A stretch of 64,000 nt of DNA from PGYR01 sp034670025 (GTDB lineage: Bacteria; Bacteroidota; Ignavibacteria; Kapaibacteriales; UBA2268). The notes below the pieces were generated by a model. The model had not been told where the DNA came from. It did not search any database and saw nothing but the letters and a program-made list of their open reading frames with translations. Below are positions 32,898-43,102 of this stretch, one piece after another. The stretch covers positions 30,473-94,472 of the forward strand of contig JAXMOE010000007.1 of NCBI GenBank assembly GCA_034670025.1, written 5' to 3'. Position numbers and translations under genes: made by a program. The number at the start of each line of letters is the position of its first letter. Position 1 is the stretch's first letter.

Positions 32898-33629
32898 TTA
32901 GGTAATTATTTCACTATTATAAATCACAGGCATTTGCCCTTTCCACTGGTCCCATAGCTCTTGCTCTATTACTAACCTAGCCATAAAGTTAGCTACATTT
33001 ATTCGGCTAGTCTTACCTGCATCGAATATTGCATCTCTTATTGGTGATTGGTGCAGCTCATAATCACTTACATTAGTGTCAGAAGTTAAACCATCTGGTC
33101 GGACTGCTACCCACTCTATATGGTTGTCTTTTTGTCCAATTTCTGTTCGCAAATAATCTGATGCGGTTTCATTGTCAGAGTGTGGTGGTAGCAAAAACCG
33201 GAGTAAACCAACTACAACTTTATGACCGAACGACACTTGCTCATTTAAGTCTCTGTTGCGGTTTCCAGTTGTATTCATAAGCACAAATTTTACTGGCTTC
33301 TTAGTATTATTTTGTTTAACTGAATTGCAAGCTAACTTTACTGCATCGGTCACTAACTTACGCGGCTTCCCGAACAGCCCTTTAAATGTCAGGTTGTGCC
33401 CTAAGCAAGAAGCAACGGCATCACAATCAGCTAAGTGTGCGGTCATTTCCTCAGTTGTCATATCCGATATATTTGCTTTAACTATTGTAAGTTGCTTATT
33501 CTCTTTCCAAGATTGGGGTAATTTTTCTGGGGTGCGGACTATCGCTTTTACTTCTTGCCCACTGCCCAAAAGCTGCTCTACCAGATGTTTTCCAGTTGCT
33601 CCACTTGCACCCATTACTAATGTTTTCAT
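32898..33629 (-). CDS. NAD(P)-binding protein, NmrA/atypical SDR type
   Basis: 243 residues. The Rossmann motif GASGATGKHLVEQLLGSGQE is at residues 8-27, followed by KAIVRTPEKLP, the NAD(P)H-side contact of atypical SDRs, and DCDAVASCLGHN. The end (VAVRPDGLTSD, INVANFMARLVIEQELW) matches proteins annotated as NAD(P)H-binding or flavin-reductase-like. Substrate unknown. Confidence 0.85.
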   Translation of the reverse strand: MKTLVMGASGATGKHLVEQLLGSGQEVKAIVRTPEKLPQSWKENKQLTIVKANISDMTTEEMTAHLADCDAVASCLGHNLTFKGLFGKPRKLVTDAVKLACNSVKQNNTKKPVKFVLMNTTGNRNRDLNEQVSFGHKVVVGLLRFLLPPHSDNETASDYLRTEIGQKDNHIEWVAVRPDGLTSDTNVSDYELHQSPIRDAIFDAGKTSRINVANFMARLVIEQELWDQWKGQMPVIYNSEIIT

Positions 33630-33789
33630 TTGATATTTTTTTCCCTATTGTTGAATAAAGTAAATTAAGAAAAATATTTGTTGTTGTGTGTGGTAAACTC
33701 CCAAGTAATTTAATAATAGTAGAACTTACTTACTGGGGAGGAAAAAGTTCACTGAGCGTAGCGTGGGGCTGTCTGTTTTCGTAAAATAA

Positions 33790-34989
33790 TTATTCAGCCA
33801 CAAAACCAGCAAAACTAACTAACGATTCTGTCTCATGTTCTAACCATTGGGAATACTCAGTTTGTTGTATATTAGCATCAGGACCCAATAAAGTCATAGC
33901 AGCATAGAACGGGGCAGTGCCACAGATTCTGTTCTTGTCGTCTTCGGTGCTGACTAATGAGAAGAATTGCTCTTTGTCGTTGTCAGCAATTGATTTTGCA
34001 AGCTCTTGGTCATACTTTTTAACGTGGCTGACAAATCCACTTGCGTCATAATCATCGCCAAACTTTCTGCCAATATGCGAAAAATCACCGCTCGAAAGTA
34101 TAAGCACTTTTCTGCCTAATTTCTCACAGCTTTCTTTTATTGCAACTATCATCTGATTATAATAGTCATGGTCCATAGGTTGCCCAGATCCGTCAAAATA
34201 CATCTCTGGTGAGCCAGTCAGGATTGGTAATATCCTTATGTTTTTACCCTTCAACAAATGTTGCAAGAATACAGCGTGGAACTCAATGGAATGTTCTTTG
34301 AAGTGAGCTATATCATCGCAGTGAACATCGGCATTGGTTGCTATTTCATCTAATAGTTCCTTGTCCGTTTCCAATCTGCCGAGTGGAGTTGAGTAGTCTT
34401 TTTTGGTGAACATAAAGTCTGCTGTACTGGCATAATGTGCTGTTCCGAGTAAGATTACTGTGTCCACTTCTTCAACATTTTCTAATGGTAGGAATGAATT
34501 AGCATACACTTCCCATGATTCTTCTAATCGCAAATCAATGTGGGGAGCAAATATACCCTTTGGAGCATTATCAGATATTTTACTTCCCTTGTCTAACATT
34601 ACTTTCAAGAAAGAAGTTAGCTCTTTTGGGTCTTCGGGATATGAAAATCCGTGACAATAACTGTTGCGAACATCCGAAGCTAAGTAGCTATTCATCTGGT
34701 CGAGAGCCATACTCGTAACTGGATTTTCAATTATGTGAAGCGAGCGCATGTTTTCTAACAGCGTACTAAGTTTCTCATCGCTTAAGTTCAAGGTCTTGGC
34801 TATTCCGGCAGCTATTAATTCTTCTTCTGACTTTTCGCCATCCATTAGCTCTTGCACCAAGGGATAGTAAGCAAAAGGTAGAGCGATTGGTTCTGCCACC
34901 ATCAGCTGATCGCTTATGTATATAAATTGGCTTTCGTCTTCCTTTACTAGGTTCACGTCCAAATCTTCACGTAACTTAACTTGGTTCAT
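33790..34989 (-). CDS. MEMO1-family protein (AmmeMemoRadiSam system protein B-like)
   Basis: 399 residues. An N-terminal region of about 90 residues (LREDLDVNLVKEDESQFIYI … LSTLLENMRSLHIIEN) resembles PqqD-type peptide-binding domains. The MEMO domain follows: KGIFAPHIDLRLE, VILLGTAHYAS, FKEHSIEFHAVFLQHLLKG, ILPILTGSP, ILSSGDFSHIGRKFG, and CGTAPFYAAMTLLG. MEMO proteins resemble extradiol dioxygenases with a metal site (His-His-Glu pattern seen above). The usual partners AMMECR1 and the radical SAM protein are not in the window. It overlaps the small membrane gene by 14 bp. Confidence 0.85.
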   Translation of the reverse strand: MNQVKLREDLDVNLVKEDESQFIYISDQLMVAEPIALPFAYYPLVQELMDGEKSEEELIAAGIAKTLNLSDEKLSTLLENMRSLHIIENPVTSMALDQMNSYLASDVRNSYCHGFSYPEDPKELTSFLKVMLDKGSKISDNAPKGIFAPHIDLRLEESWEVYANSFLPLENVEEVDTVILLGTAHYASTADFMFTKKDYSTPLGRLETDKELLDEIATNADVHCDDIAHFKEHSIEFHAVFLQHLLKGKNIRILPILTGSPEMYFDGSGQPMDHDYYNQMIVAIKESCEKLGRKVLILSSGDFSHIGRKFGDDYDASGFVSHVKKYDQELAKSIADNDKEQFFSLVSTEDDKNRICGTAPFYAAMTLLGPDANIQQTEYSQWLEHETESLVSFAGFVAE

Positions 34990-35236
34990 TCGGCTTTTGG
35001 GTTGGTCTATTATTTATTTTTTCTAACTTAGCTTTGTACTTGTTTACTAATATCATAAACGCTACACCAGCAACTAACATAGCCACACCAGCTATGAGAA
35101 ACCATATCTCTTTGGTCACAGAGTAAACCCAAACCAATATCAGAAATGTAACGAAATTTGCACCTGACATTATCGCAATTGACATAGTCAGATTCTTACG
35201 CATATTCTTGTTTAGGTCTTTAGCCGACTTGCTCAT
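34976..35236 (-). CDS. Small two-helix membrane protein
   Basis: 86 residues with two predicted membrane helices (NFVTFLILVWVYSV and IWFLIAGVAMLVAGVAFMIL) and a basic tail (KYKAKLEKINNRPTQKPNEP). It overlaps dapD by 4 bp and the MEMO gene by 14 bp, so the three genes form one unit. Function unknown. Confidence 0.7.
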   Translation of the reverse strand: MSKSAKDLNKNMRKNLTMSIAIMSGANFVTFLILVWVYSVTKEIWFLIAGVAMLVAGVAFMILVNKYKAKLEKINNRPTQKPNEPS

Positions 35237-36054
35237 CGTAGTGCCTCTTCCAATGCAGTTTTTGCGTCAGTTTTGTCATCTCTGTACTTCACAATTAGTG
35301 GAGTAGCGACAGACAATCCATTTTCTTTACCGAAGTCACTATTGATTGCTCTTGCACCTGGTATCACTACAGCTCCTGCTGGAATTTCCAGAGGGTTTTC
35401 TGATGATGAAGCCAACACTGTCTCGTTCACCAAGTCATATACTTTAGTGCTAGCGTTCAATATTACGCCAGTGCCGAGTACAGCTCTTTCACGAACCATA
35501 ACACCTTCGTAAACGCCACAATTCCCACCAATCATCACATTATCCTCAATCACTACTGGTCGTGCTCCTGCCGGCTCCAATACACCGCCAATCTGCGATG
35601 CAGCACTAAGGTGTACATTCTTACCAACTTGGGCACAAGTACCAACTAAAGCGTGCGAATCAATCATAGTGCCTTCATCTACGTAAGCACCTATGTTGAT
35701 ATACATAGGTGGCATACAGATTACCCCCTTTGCTACATAGCTACCAGTTCTGATAGCGCTACCACCAGGAACTAAACGCACTCCGTCAGATAGTTTTAGT
35801 GGCTTCAAGGGAATAGTGTTTTTATCGAAATAGACATGCTCTTCGTTGATTGACATATCTTCCATTCTGCTATATTTGAACAAAATCAATATGGCATTCT
35901 TTACCCATTGGTTCACTTTCCAACCGCCATTGCCGTCTGGCTCGGCAGCTCTGATAGTGCCGTTATTCAAGCTTGCAACTATTTCCGCTTGAATTTCTAT
36001 TATTTCCGTTTCGTTCGGATTGTCTAAGTTTTCTATTCTTTCTTTTAAGCTCAT
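35233..36054 (-). CDS. dapD: Tetrahydrodipicolinate N-succinyltransferase DapD
   Basis: 273 residues, the family length. Transfers succinyl from succinyl-CoA to tetrahydrodipicolinate in lysine and meso-diaminopimelate synthesis. N-terminal helical part (LKERIENLDNPNETEIIEIQ) and then a left-handed beta helix of hexapeptide repeats with the signatures AIRTGSYVAKGVICMPPMYI, NIGAYVDEGTMIDSHALVGT, CAQVGKNVHLSAASQIGGVL, EPAGARPVVIEDNVMIGGNC. First gene of a three-gene unit. Confidence 0.95.
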   Translation of the reverse strand: MSLKERIENLDNPNETEIIEIQAEIVASLNNGTIRAAEPDGNGGWKVNQWVKNAILILFKYSRMEDMSINEEHVYFDKNTIPLKPLKLSDGVRLVPGGSAIRTGSYVAKGVICMPPMYINIGAYVDEGTMIDSHALVGTCAQVGKNVHLSAASQIGGVLEPAGARPVVIEDNVMIGGNCGVYEGVMVRERAVLGTGVILNASTKVYDLVNETVLASSSENPLEIPAGAVVIPGARAINSDFGKENGLSVATPLIVKYRDDKTDAKTALEEALR

Positions 36055-36083
36055 ACTATTATCTATTTTTTAATATTTATTTT

Positions 36084-38525
36084 CTATTTTTTCCAATTCT
36101 TAATGCTGTGAGGCAACGCTTCGGTAATGTGTTCCACAAAGATAATCTTTAGTCCTTTAGTGATGAACTCATCTACCTCGGCAACGTCCTTTTCGTTCGC
36201 AGCTGGAACTAATACTTTTTTGATACCACGCTTTTTGGCAGCTAATAGCTTTTCGCTTAGTCCACCGATTGGCAATATATCACCTCTCAGAGTTATCTCA
36301 CCAGTCATAGCAACCGTTCCGATAACTGCTTTGCCCGTAGCAGCGGACACTAACGCCGTACACATAGTTATACCAGCAGAAGGGCCGTCTTTTGGTATCG
36401 CTCCTTCTGGCACGTGAATGTGTATTTCCTTCTCTTTTGTGAAATCTTCTGGCACACCGAGTGCTTTGTAGTTAGCTCTTACATAAGACAAAGCAGCCAT
36501 ACCAGATTCTTTCATCACATCACCCAACTTTCCAGTCAGGGTCAATTTCTCGTTCTTGCTCGGCATTATGTTTACTTCCAACGGAAGCAAATCGCCACCT
36601 GTGCTAGTCCAAGCAAGTCCAGTTGCTACACCAACTTTGTCTTTCAACTTGTCGCGTTTCTGCTTGTGCTTAGGAGCTTTCAGGTATTCTTCTACCTTCT
36701 TAGCTGTTATCGTAATTTTCTTACGCTTATATTTCTTTTTGAACTTAGCGTCATCTTTTAGTGCTGTCCCTTTCTCGCTACTATCACCATAGTCTAAGAC
36801 TATTTCTTTGGCTAACTTTCTGAAAACCTGAGCTATTGTTCTTTCCAAATTACGGACACCTGCCTCGCGAGTGTATTCCGTAATCATTCGAGTTATTGCT
36901 TTGTCTTCAAACTTTATTGCAATATTATCAAAGCCATATTCCTTAATTAATTTAGGAATGATATGCTTCTTGGCAATCTGTAACTTGTCGTGGTCTAAGT
37001 AAGAAGTAAGTTGTATAACTTCCATTCTATCAATCAATGGTTGCGGTATATTGTGCAACACATTGGCAGTAGTAATGAATAGCACGTTCGACAAATCGTA
37101 GTCTATTTCTAAGTAATGATCATTGAAATTAATGTTTTGCTCTGGGTCTAATACCTCGAGTAGTGCAGAAGCTGGATCGCCTCTGAAATCAGATGCCAAC
37201 TTATCTATCTCATCTAATAAAATAACTGGGTTCTTAGTACCAGCTTTCTTCATCGATTGGATTATCTTACCGGGCATAGAGCCGATATAAGTTCTTCTGT
37301 GTCCACGTATTTCAGCTTCATCACGCACTCCACCAAGTGAAAAACGAATAAATTCTCTACCCAAAGCATTGGCAATAGACTTCGCCAATGAAGTTTTACC
37401 CACTCCCGGAGGGCCAACGAAGCAAATTATTTGTCTTTTCAAACTACCAGCAAGGTTAAGCACAGATATAAATTCCGTGATTCTCTCCTTAGGTTTTTCC
37501 AAATCATAGTGATCTTCGTCCAATACTTTCTGTACGTGGTCTATGTTCAGATTGTCTTCTGATTTTTTGTTCCACGGCAGCTGTGCCAACAGCTCCAGAT
37601 AGTTCCTATTTACGGAAAACTCAGGAGACATTTGCGGAGTCTTTTTTAATCTATTTAGCTCTTCGTCTGCCTTTTCTCTTGCGTGTTTAGGCATATCAAC
37701 AGCATCAAGCATTTCTTTTAGCTGTTGAATTTCTGGTTCAGACTCTTCGTCTTCGCCTAATTCCTTTTGCAATGCTTTTATCTGCTCTCTTATATAGAAT
37801 GATTTCTGCGTTTTTTGGATAGAAGTGTTTACTCTTTCTCCAACTTGACTTTGAATCTTAGAAAGCTGTAGCTTTTTGTTCAATAGCTTAATCAACTCAT
37901 TATACTGCGATTTCAAGTATCTTTGGTTTAGTATAATCTGCTTATCTTTTATCTCTGCACCTATGTTAGTAGCTGCGTAGTATAGCTTACGAACGGGGTC
38001 GTCTATGTTGTTGAAGGCACTTACCAAATCTGGTGGTAGTTTCTCTTTAGAGTAAACATAGTCCTTGAAAAGCTCTGAGGCCTGATCAACCAATGATAAT
38101 ATTTCCTTGTCTTTAGGGTTATACTTAACTGGAATTTCTGCTACTTTGGCTTCTAAGCATTCTTTGTTCTTAACTTCTTTCTTTATCTTAGCGTGGAACA
38201 TACCTTCTATCAATACTTTCAGTAGATTGTTAGGTAGCTTTAGCACCTGAATTATCTTACCAATAGTACCATATTCATATATATCACTAAGTCCCGGCTC
38301 TTCTACATCGGCATCTTTTTGGCTCGACAGGAATATAAATTTATCATTCTCTATCGCCTTAGCCACTGCCTTCAGCGAGCTGCTTCTACCTATTAGCACA
38401 GGCAATATCATATTTGGATATAATATCATTTCCCTAAGTGGTAGCACGGTTAAGCTTTCGGGCAGCTCAACGCTTTTCATATCAGCATCTACTATTGAAT
38501 CTAAAACTTCGTTTTTCTTTGCCAT
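36084..38525 (-). CDS. lon: ATP-dependent protease Lon
   Basis: 813 residues. Cytoplasmic AAA+ protease that degrades damaged and regulatory proteins. N-terminal LAN domain (LTVLPLREMILYPNMILPVL), coiled region (YIREQIKALQKELGEDEESE), AAA+ core with Walker A GPPGVGKTS and Walker B ILLDEIDK, then the serine protease domain with the catalytic dyad: Ser in KDGPSAGITM and Lys in PIGGLSEKLLAAKKRG. The start has no close promoter or heat-shock CIRCE element that I can see. Confidence 0.97.
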   Translation of the reverse strand: MAKKNEVLDSIVDADMKSVELPESLTVLPLREMILYPNMILPVLIGRSSSLKAVAKAIENDKFIFLSSQKDADVEEPGLSDIYEYGTIGKIIQVLKLPNNLLKVLIEGMFHAKIKKEVKNKECLEAKVAEIPVKYNPKDKEILSLVDQASELFKDYVYSKEKLPPDLVSAFNNIDDPVRKLYYAATNIGAEIKDKQIILNQRYLKSQYNELIKLLNKKLQLSKIQSQVGERVNTSIQKTQKSFYIREQIKALQKELGEDEESEPEIQQLKEMLDAVDMPKHAREKADEELNRLKKTPQMSPEFSVNRNYLELLAQLPWNKKSEDNLNIDHVQKVLDEDHYDLEKPKERITEFISVLNLAGSLKRQIICFVGPPGVGKTSLAKSIANALGREFIRFSLGGVRDEAEIRGHRRTYIGSMPGKIIQSMKKAGTKNPVILLDEIDKLASDFRGDPASALLEVLDPEQNINFNDHYLEIDYDLSNVLFITTANVLHNIPQPLIDRMEVIQLTSYLDHDKLQIAKKHIIPKLIKEYGFDNIAIKFEDKAITRMITEYTREAGVRNLERTIAQVFRKLAKEIVLDYGDSSEKGTALKDDAKFKKKYKRKKITITAKKVEEYLKAPKHKQKRDKLKDKVGVATGLAWTSTGGDLLPLEVNIMPSKNEKLTLTGKLGDVMKESGMAALSYVRANYKALGVPEDFTKEKEIHIHVPEGAIPKDGPSAGITMCTALVSAATGKAVIGTVAMTGEITLRGDILPIGGLSEKLLAAKKRGIKKVLVPAANEKDVAEVDEFITKGLKIIFVEHITEALPHSIKNWKK

Positions 38526-38614
38526 TTTATCTTATTTATTTCTTGTATTTTCAATGTTGTAATTATTAACAGACGTTTATAACTATTTATCTTTTATAGC
38601 TATAATAATTAAAA

Positions 38615-38640
38615 AAGGCAACTTATCACTAAGCTGCCTT
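38615..38640 (-). terminator. Terminator after ilvE
   Basis: On the minus strand AAGGCAGCTTA, a 4-nt loop and TAAGTTGCCTT (one G-T pair) are followed by a T run. It separates ilvE from lon. Confidence 0.85.
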
Positions 38641-38663
38641 TTACAAAGTTATGAAATTTTATC

Positions 38664-39752
38664 TTAAATAGAAGTTACTTTATTTACCCAACCGTGAGTA
38701 TCTTCTGTTTCGCCTCTTTGTATCCCAACAATAGTCTCATACATATCGTGAGCTATTGGGCCAATTTCGTTGTTGTTAATCACTATTTCTTTGCCCTTGT
38801 AAGTCAACTTACCAACTGGGGAGATGATAGCTGCAGTACCAGTACCAAAAGCTTCTTTCAGTTCGCCTCTTTCGTGAGCGTCATATACTTCTGAAATTCT
38901 TATTCTTCTTTCCGAAGTCTTTATTCCTTTTTCAGCAGCAATTGCTAATACAGTTTCACGAGTAACGCCTGGCAGAATAGAACCTTGGTCCAAAGATGGA
39001 GTTATAAGTTCATCACCAATTACAAACATAATGTTCATAGCGCCAACTTCGTCCACATACTCTTGGTGTACACCGTCTAACCAAAGCACTTGGTCAAATC
39101 CTTTTTGCTTAGCTTGTTTGCCAGCAAGAAGTGACGCAGCATAGTTAGCAGCAGTCTTCGCCATTCCCAGTCCACCCCTTACAGCACGTACAAATTCGTG
39201 CGATACTAATATATTTACTGGTTTCAGTCCAGCAGCATAGTAAGAAGCCACAGGAGATGCTATAATTATAAATTTGTATTCTTCAGAGCTATGAACCCCC
39301 AAGAAATTACTCGACCCATACATAACAGGACGGATATATAACGCTTGTCCACGCTCCTTTGGAATCCAATCTTTTTCTACATCTACTAATTGCTTTACAG
39401 CTTCTATGAATAACTCTTCTGGGAAATGTGGCATAACCAATCTTTCTGCAGAATTGTTTAATCTTCGTGCATTTTTGTCAGGTCTAAATACGTTAACACC
39501 GCCATTCACATCGCGGTATGCTTTCAGCCCTTCAAATATAGTTTGTCCATAGTGCAAAGTACACATAGTTGGCTCTACTTCCATTGGGTCATAAGGGACT
39601 ATACGGCTATCTTGCCATTCGCCACCCTTATAGTCTGCAACAAATATATGGTCAGAGAATACTTTCCCAAAACCTAAGTTGTTCCAATCAACAGAATCTA
39701 ATTTAGTTTCATTTGACTTTTTAATTCTTATCGTATCATCTACTGCGTTCAT
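38664..39752 (-). CDS. ilvE: Branched-chain amino acid aminotransferase
   Basis: 362 residues, the longer (type II) branched-chain aminotransferase form; the PLP enzyme makes Leu, Ile and Val from their keto acids. Landmarks: TMCTLHYGQTIFEGLKAYRD, YIRPVMYGSSNFLGV, the PLP lysine region GGLGMAKTAANYAASL, QVLWLDGVHQEYVDEVGAMN, SILPGVTRETVLAIA and EAFGTGTAAIISPVGKL. Single gene with its own terminator. Confidence 0.93.
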   Translation of the reverse strand: MNAVDDTIRIKKSNETKLDSVDWNNLGFGKVFSDHIFVADYKGGEWQDSRIVPYDPMEVEPTMCTLHYGQTIFEGLKAYRDVNGGVNVFRPDKNARRLNNSAERLVMPHFPEELFIEAVKQLVDVEKDWIPKERGQALYIRPVMYGSSNFLGVHSSEEYKFIIIASPVASYYAAGLKPVNILVSHEFVRAVRGGLGMAKTAANYAASLLAGKQAKQKGFDQVLWLDGVHQEYVDEVGAMNIMFVIGDELITPSLDQGSILPGVTRETVLAIAAEKGIKTSERRIRISEVYDAHERGELKEAFGTGTAAIISPVGKLTYKGKEIVINNNEIGPIAHDMYETIVGIQRGETEDTHGWVNKVTSI

Positions 39753-39824
39753 TATATTTCTCCATATAACTTTATCATTTCATGACTCGTTTTAACTCAC
39801 CTAACGATTATCTCATTATTTAGT

Positions 39825-41495
39825 TTAAAAATCGTAAGTGGTATTCAAATCTCTCGGTATATCTTTTAAATTTTCTATATTTTCTTCTATTCTCGGCTTC
39901 ACTACGCCGTAATCTTTGAACAGGTTTCCTGCTTCTTCGTAATTCCCTTCTGCTTGTATCGTAAGCACCTTGCCAGCCAAATCGCCAACTACATCGAAGA
40001 AGATTTCGTCGTTTATTCCCAATGTGCCGTCTTCATTAGTCGTTATAGCACCTTTGTCCATCAGGTAGTTCAACTGAATTAGGTTGCCTTTCCCGTGTGC
40101 TTTCTCCGAACCAAATCGGATAGAACGGTAAAGCCCAGCTACGAATGTTGCTTTTGATTTATTTACATACTCATCGTCAATCAATCCCAATTCGTGCATT
40201 ACTGATATGTTCCACATACCAACTATATCTGCTTTACATTCTTCCAAAGCAGAGTATCTTTCTTTCAGAACTGAAGACACTGTTACGTCTTTTTTACCAT
40301 ATACATACCCTCTACCAAGTGTGTGCGACACCTCGTGTAAAGTAACGAAACTTGTGAATGCTTCTTGGTCAACGTACTTTCTTAATGATGGCTCTAATAT
40401 TACATCACCAATTGGTTTAACAATCTGATCGAACTTAGCTTCCATCATATTTTTGAACATCGATTTCTTTGCACCTTTTTCCTTGTGTACTCGTGGGTCA
40501 TTTGGCAGCGATGCCGCTATAGTCTTTGTCCCTTGCTGACCGTGCCCACCGAAGTAAGCCACGTTTACAACTTGAAGTACAGTACCTTTGCCAGCAGTCA
40601 TACGGATATACTTTTTGTCATAGGGCAATTTGGATTCAAATACATCTATGTTGCTTTCAAACATTTCTAATTGCTCCGATGCCTTTCTGTCTTTTATCAT
40701 CACAATCGACTCATACGAAGTTTTGTAACCTAATAGCTTATCAGCGTAAGATTCGATTGGCCCAATAACAACATCTATGTCATTGCCTTTTAAGTCCATC
40801 CAAGCCATATCGCTTTCGTAGTATTCATCATTTCTAATTGCTGTTGCTCTTAATTCCAAATAATGCTTAAGCGATGCATTATCTGCATATTCAGCGGCTT
40901 TTTCTAAGTAACCAGCAAGTTCATTAACCTTGTCAGCATAAGCTTCGTGGTAAGGAACAGCTTTGAGAACTGAGTCTTCGTCTTTTATTACAGTATAAAG
41001 ACTAGTGAAGTCATCCTTTTGGTCAGGATTTTCTGAGATATAATTCTCAAAATCTACTTTACTCAAATCTGTTGGATAAAAATTTCCACCAGCAGGCCTA
41101 ACACTTGGGCCATCGCCTACGAATCTTTCACCACCGTATATCTCATCATAAGGACCGTAGTTTATCTTAACGTATTCAAGATAAATTTTTGATGATTCAG
41201 AATCAGAATTAGCTAAAGAATCTCTAATCGCAATAGCATCTGGAGTGTTTTGCATCCAAAATATATCGTCAGACACCTTACCTGCCTTCACTAAGTAATC
41301 CAATACTTTTTTCTGATTGTCTGTCAATTCAGATATATCAGCAGTAATTTCTGTTGGGCTGTATGCTTTTATTCTTTCTTCAACCATTTCCATATTCGTA
41401 TCTTGTGTGTTAAATTCTTGCACTTCTTCTTCCTGACTACATGATGTTAATAATAATATACTAGCAAACAGTAATATTGTAAAGTTTGTTTTCAT
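39825..41495 (-). CDS. M49-like zinc peptidase lipoprotein (dipeptidyl-peptidase III related)
   Basis: 556 residues. Lipoprotein signal ending LLLTSCSQEEE. Zinc site: TLHEVSHTLGRG (HExxH) and, about 55 residues on, YSALEECKADIVGMWN, the EECKAD second motif of the M49 family. Dipeptidyl-peptidase III itself has HELLGH, one residue longer; the five-residue HExxH form here is that of the Bacteroidota branch. It probably trims peptides at the outer membrane or in the periplasm. Confidence 0.82.
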   Translation of the reverse strand: MKTNFTILLFASILLLTSCSQEEEVQEFNTQDTNMEMVEERIKAYSPTEITADISELTDNQKKVLDYLVKAGKVSDDIFWMQNTPDAIAIRDSLANSDSESSKIYLEYVKINYGPYDEIYGGERFVGDGPSVRPAGGNFYPTDLSKVDFENYISENPDQKDDFTSLYTVIKDEDSVLKAVPYHEAYADKVNELAGYLEKAAEYADNASLKHYLELRATAIRNDEYYESDMAWMDLKGNDIDVVIGPIESYADKLLGYKTSYESIVMIKDRKASEQLEMFESNIDVFESKLPYDKKYIRMTAGKGTVLQVVNVAYFGGHGQQGTKTIAASLPNDPRVHKEKGAKKSMFKNMMEAKFDQIVKPIGDVILEPSLRKYVDQEAFTSFVTLHEVSHTLGRGYVYGKKDVTVSSVLKERYSALEECKADIVGMWNISVMHELGLIDDEYVNKSKATFVAGLYRSIRFGSEKAHGKGNLIQLNYLMDKGAITTNEDGTLGINDEIFFDVVGDLAGKVLTIQAEGNYEEAGNLFKDYGVVKPRIEENIENLKDIPRDLNTTYDF

Positions 41496-41625
41496 ATTTC
41501 TCCTTTTATTGACGTGATTCTTTTTTGGTTTAAAAGTGAATTGTCTTATATTATGATAGTTAATAGACTAAAGTAGGATTATTAACTTTTGAGCATCACT
41601 TTTGCATACAAATTAAGTAAATTTT

Positions 41626-42747
41626 ATGAATTATACAAATAATAATTTTCTACATAAGTTGTTAATATATAACATCTTATTTCTATCTTTTCTACTGTTG
41701 TCTTTAACTACTATTGTAGCTAAGGAAATAGATAAACCTTGGCTTCAAGGGTTCGATTCGGATAGAATTTATGTTCTGGTTGAGTCTGATTCACCAGATG
41801 ATAATACTTTATATTACTCCCCTTTTGGTCAAGAGAATACCCGAATTGATTCAGTGAAAACCTTATTTCACAGAACTACTAACTACGGTAGCAGAACTTA
41901 TATTCATCGCTTTTTGTTAACGGATTTGGTGCCAGAGTGGGCGTATAGCTATTGGTTCGAAGACAATGAAAAATACAGCTTTATTCACCCCAAAAAAGAC
42001 GGTGAGATTAAATTTGTGAACATGGGCGACAACCGCTCTAACCCAAAAGTATGGAACAAAGTAATAGAAAATATGGCAGCAGAAAAGCCAGATTTTATGA
42101 TTTTCAACGGTGATTTGGCATACAAAAAGGAGTACAATTACTGGATTGATGAGTTCTTTACCCCAACTGCACAGACCGTATTCACCGAATACCCATTTGT
42201 GAACTCAATAGGCAACCACGAGGGCTGGAACGACAACAGCAAAGCATTCTTGCAATCATTAGCCATGACCAAAATGCCGAAAGAATTTTTTGCTTTTGAG
42301 CAAGGAGAGGCCTTGTTTTTAGTACTCAATACCGAAGTAGGAGTAGGCTCAAATAGTGCACAATGGAAGTTCGCAAAAGAGCAGCTAAACAGCACCGATA
42401 AGCCATGGAAAATAGTGGTATTCCACATACCAGCATACAGCTCAGGAGCTCACGGTGAGAACAAAAACATGAAGCGAATGACGAGCAAAATATTCGAGAA
42501 ATATGGAGTAGATTTGATACTAACTGGCCACTCGCACTACTACCAACGCAATGTGGTAAACGGAATCAATCACTTAGTTATTGGTGGAGGTGGCTCTCCG
42601 CTCTACTCACCTAAGAAAGCGAAATATACCATCACACAAGCAAAGAAATATCACCACGCATTAATTACTGTCAACAAAACAAAAATAGCCGTAGAAGTAA
42701 AGGGTTTGGATATGAATATGATAGACGAATTTGAGTTAAAAAAATAG
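41626..42747 (+). CDS. Secreted metallophosphoesterase (purple acid phosphatase-like)
   Basis: 373 residues with an N-terminal hydrophobic signal (LLIYNILFLSFLLLSLTTIV). Residues 33-125 form a fibronectin-III-like N-terminal domain, as in purple acid phosphatases. The catalytic domain shows the metal ligands in order: VNMGDNRSNPKVW, FNGDLAYKKEYN, SIGNHEGWND, VVFHIPAYSS and LTGHSHYYQRN. The first motif has GDNR rather than the usual GDxG. No sorting domain at the C-terminus. Confidence 0.88.
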   Translation: MNYTNNNFLHKLLIYNILFLSFLLLSLTTIVAKEIDKPWLQGFDSDRIYVLVESDSPDDNTLYYSPFGQENTRIDSVKTLFHRTTNYGSRTYIHRFLLTDLVPEWAYSYWFEDNEKYSFIHPKKDGEIKFVNMGDNRSNPKVWNKVIENMAAEKPDFMIFNGDLAYKKEYNYWIDEFFTPTAQTVFTEYPFVNSIGNHEGWNDNSKAFLQSLAMTKMPKEFFAFEQGEALFLVLNTEVGVGSNSAQWKFAKEQLNSTDKPWKIVVFHIPAYSSGAHGENKNMKRMTSKIFEKYGVDLILTGHSHYYQRNVVNGINHLVIGGGGSPLYSPKKAKYTITQAKKYHHALITVNKTKIAVEVKGLDMNMIDEFELKK

Positions 42748-42880
42748 CACCTGTAATGTAACAATCGGAATCGTAGAGGCGTACTGAGTACGTCTCCAAC
42801 CACTATGTCACTCTGAGGATTCCAAAGAATCTGAAGAGTCTATTTCTTTTAAAACGGCTAATTTGTAGCAATGACGTTTT

Positions 42881-42951
42881 CATCCAACTCCGCTAATGCC
42901 GTTGGCTTTACAAGCAGTGGAGGACAAGCGCGGTCATTGAGCCTGTCGAAA
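42881..42951. repeat. Intergenic repeats
   Basis: The gap 42748-43102 holds no gene. It carries a worn copy of the GGAGGTGGAT-type repeat (42881-42926, compare 1628-1680 and 45963-46014) and directly after it the motif TTGAGCCTGTCGAAATG, a sister of the repeat at 4867-4900. At 42770-42800 there is a short GTACTGAGTAC palindrome. Confidence 0.5.
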
Positions 42952-43060
42952 TGTACACAAGTGTAGAGACAAATTGCATACGTGGTCTTGTCCTAATATA
43001 GGTTGAGTGTTCCTAAATTTTAAGATGAAAAAAATAATTACACTCTTTTGGTGTCTTGTA

Positions 43061-43079
43061 CTTGACAGTAATTGTCAAG
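43061..43079. promoter_or_regulatory. Perfect inverted repeat upstream of lipoprotein gene
   Basis: CTTGACA GTAAT TGTCAAG: 7-bp arms, 5-bp spacer, 24 bp before the ATG at 43103. The position suits an operator; no regulator gene is adjacent. Confidence 0.35.
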
Positions 43080-43102
43080 TTGTTTCACAATTAAGTACTC
43101 AA

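Noticed and set aside
41748..41762. GGTTCGATTCGG resembling a tRNA T-loop
   Set aside because: It lies inside the metallophosphoesterase gene and no acceptor or anticodon stem can be formed around it. No tRNA or rRNA gene was found anywhere in the window.
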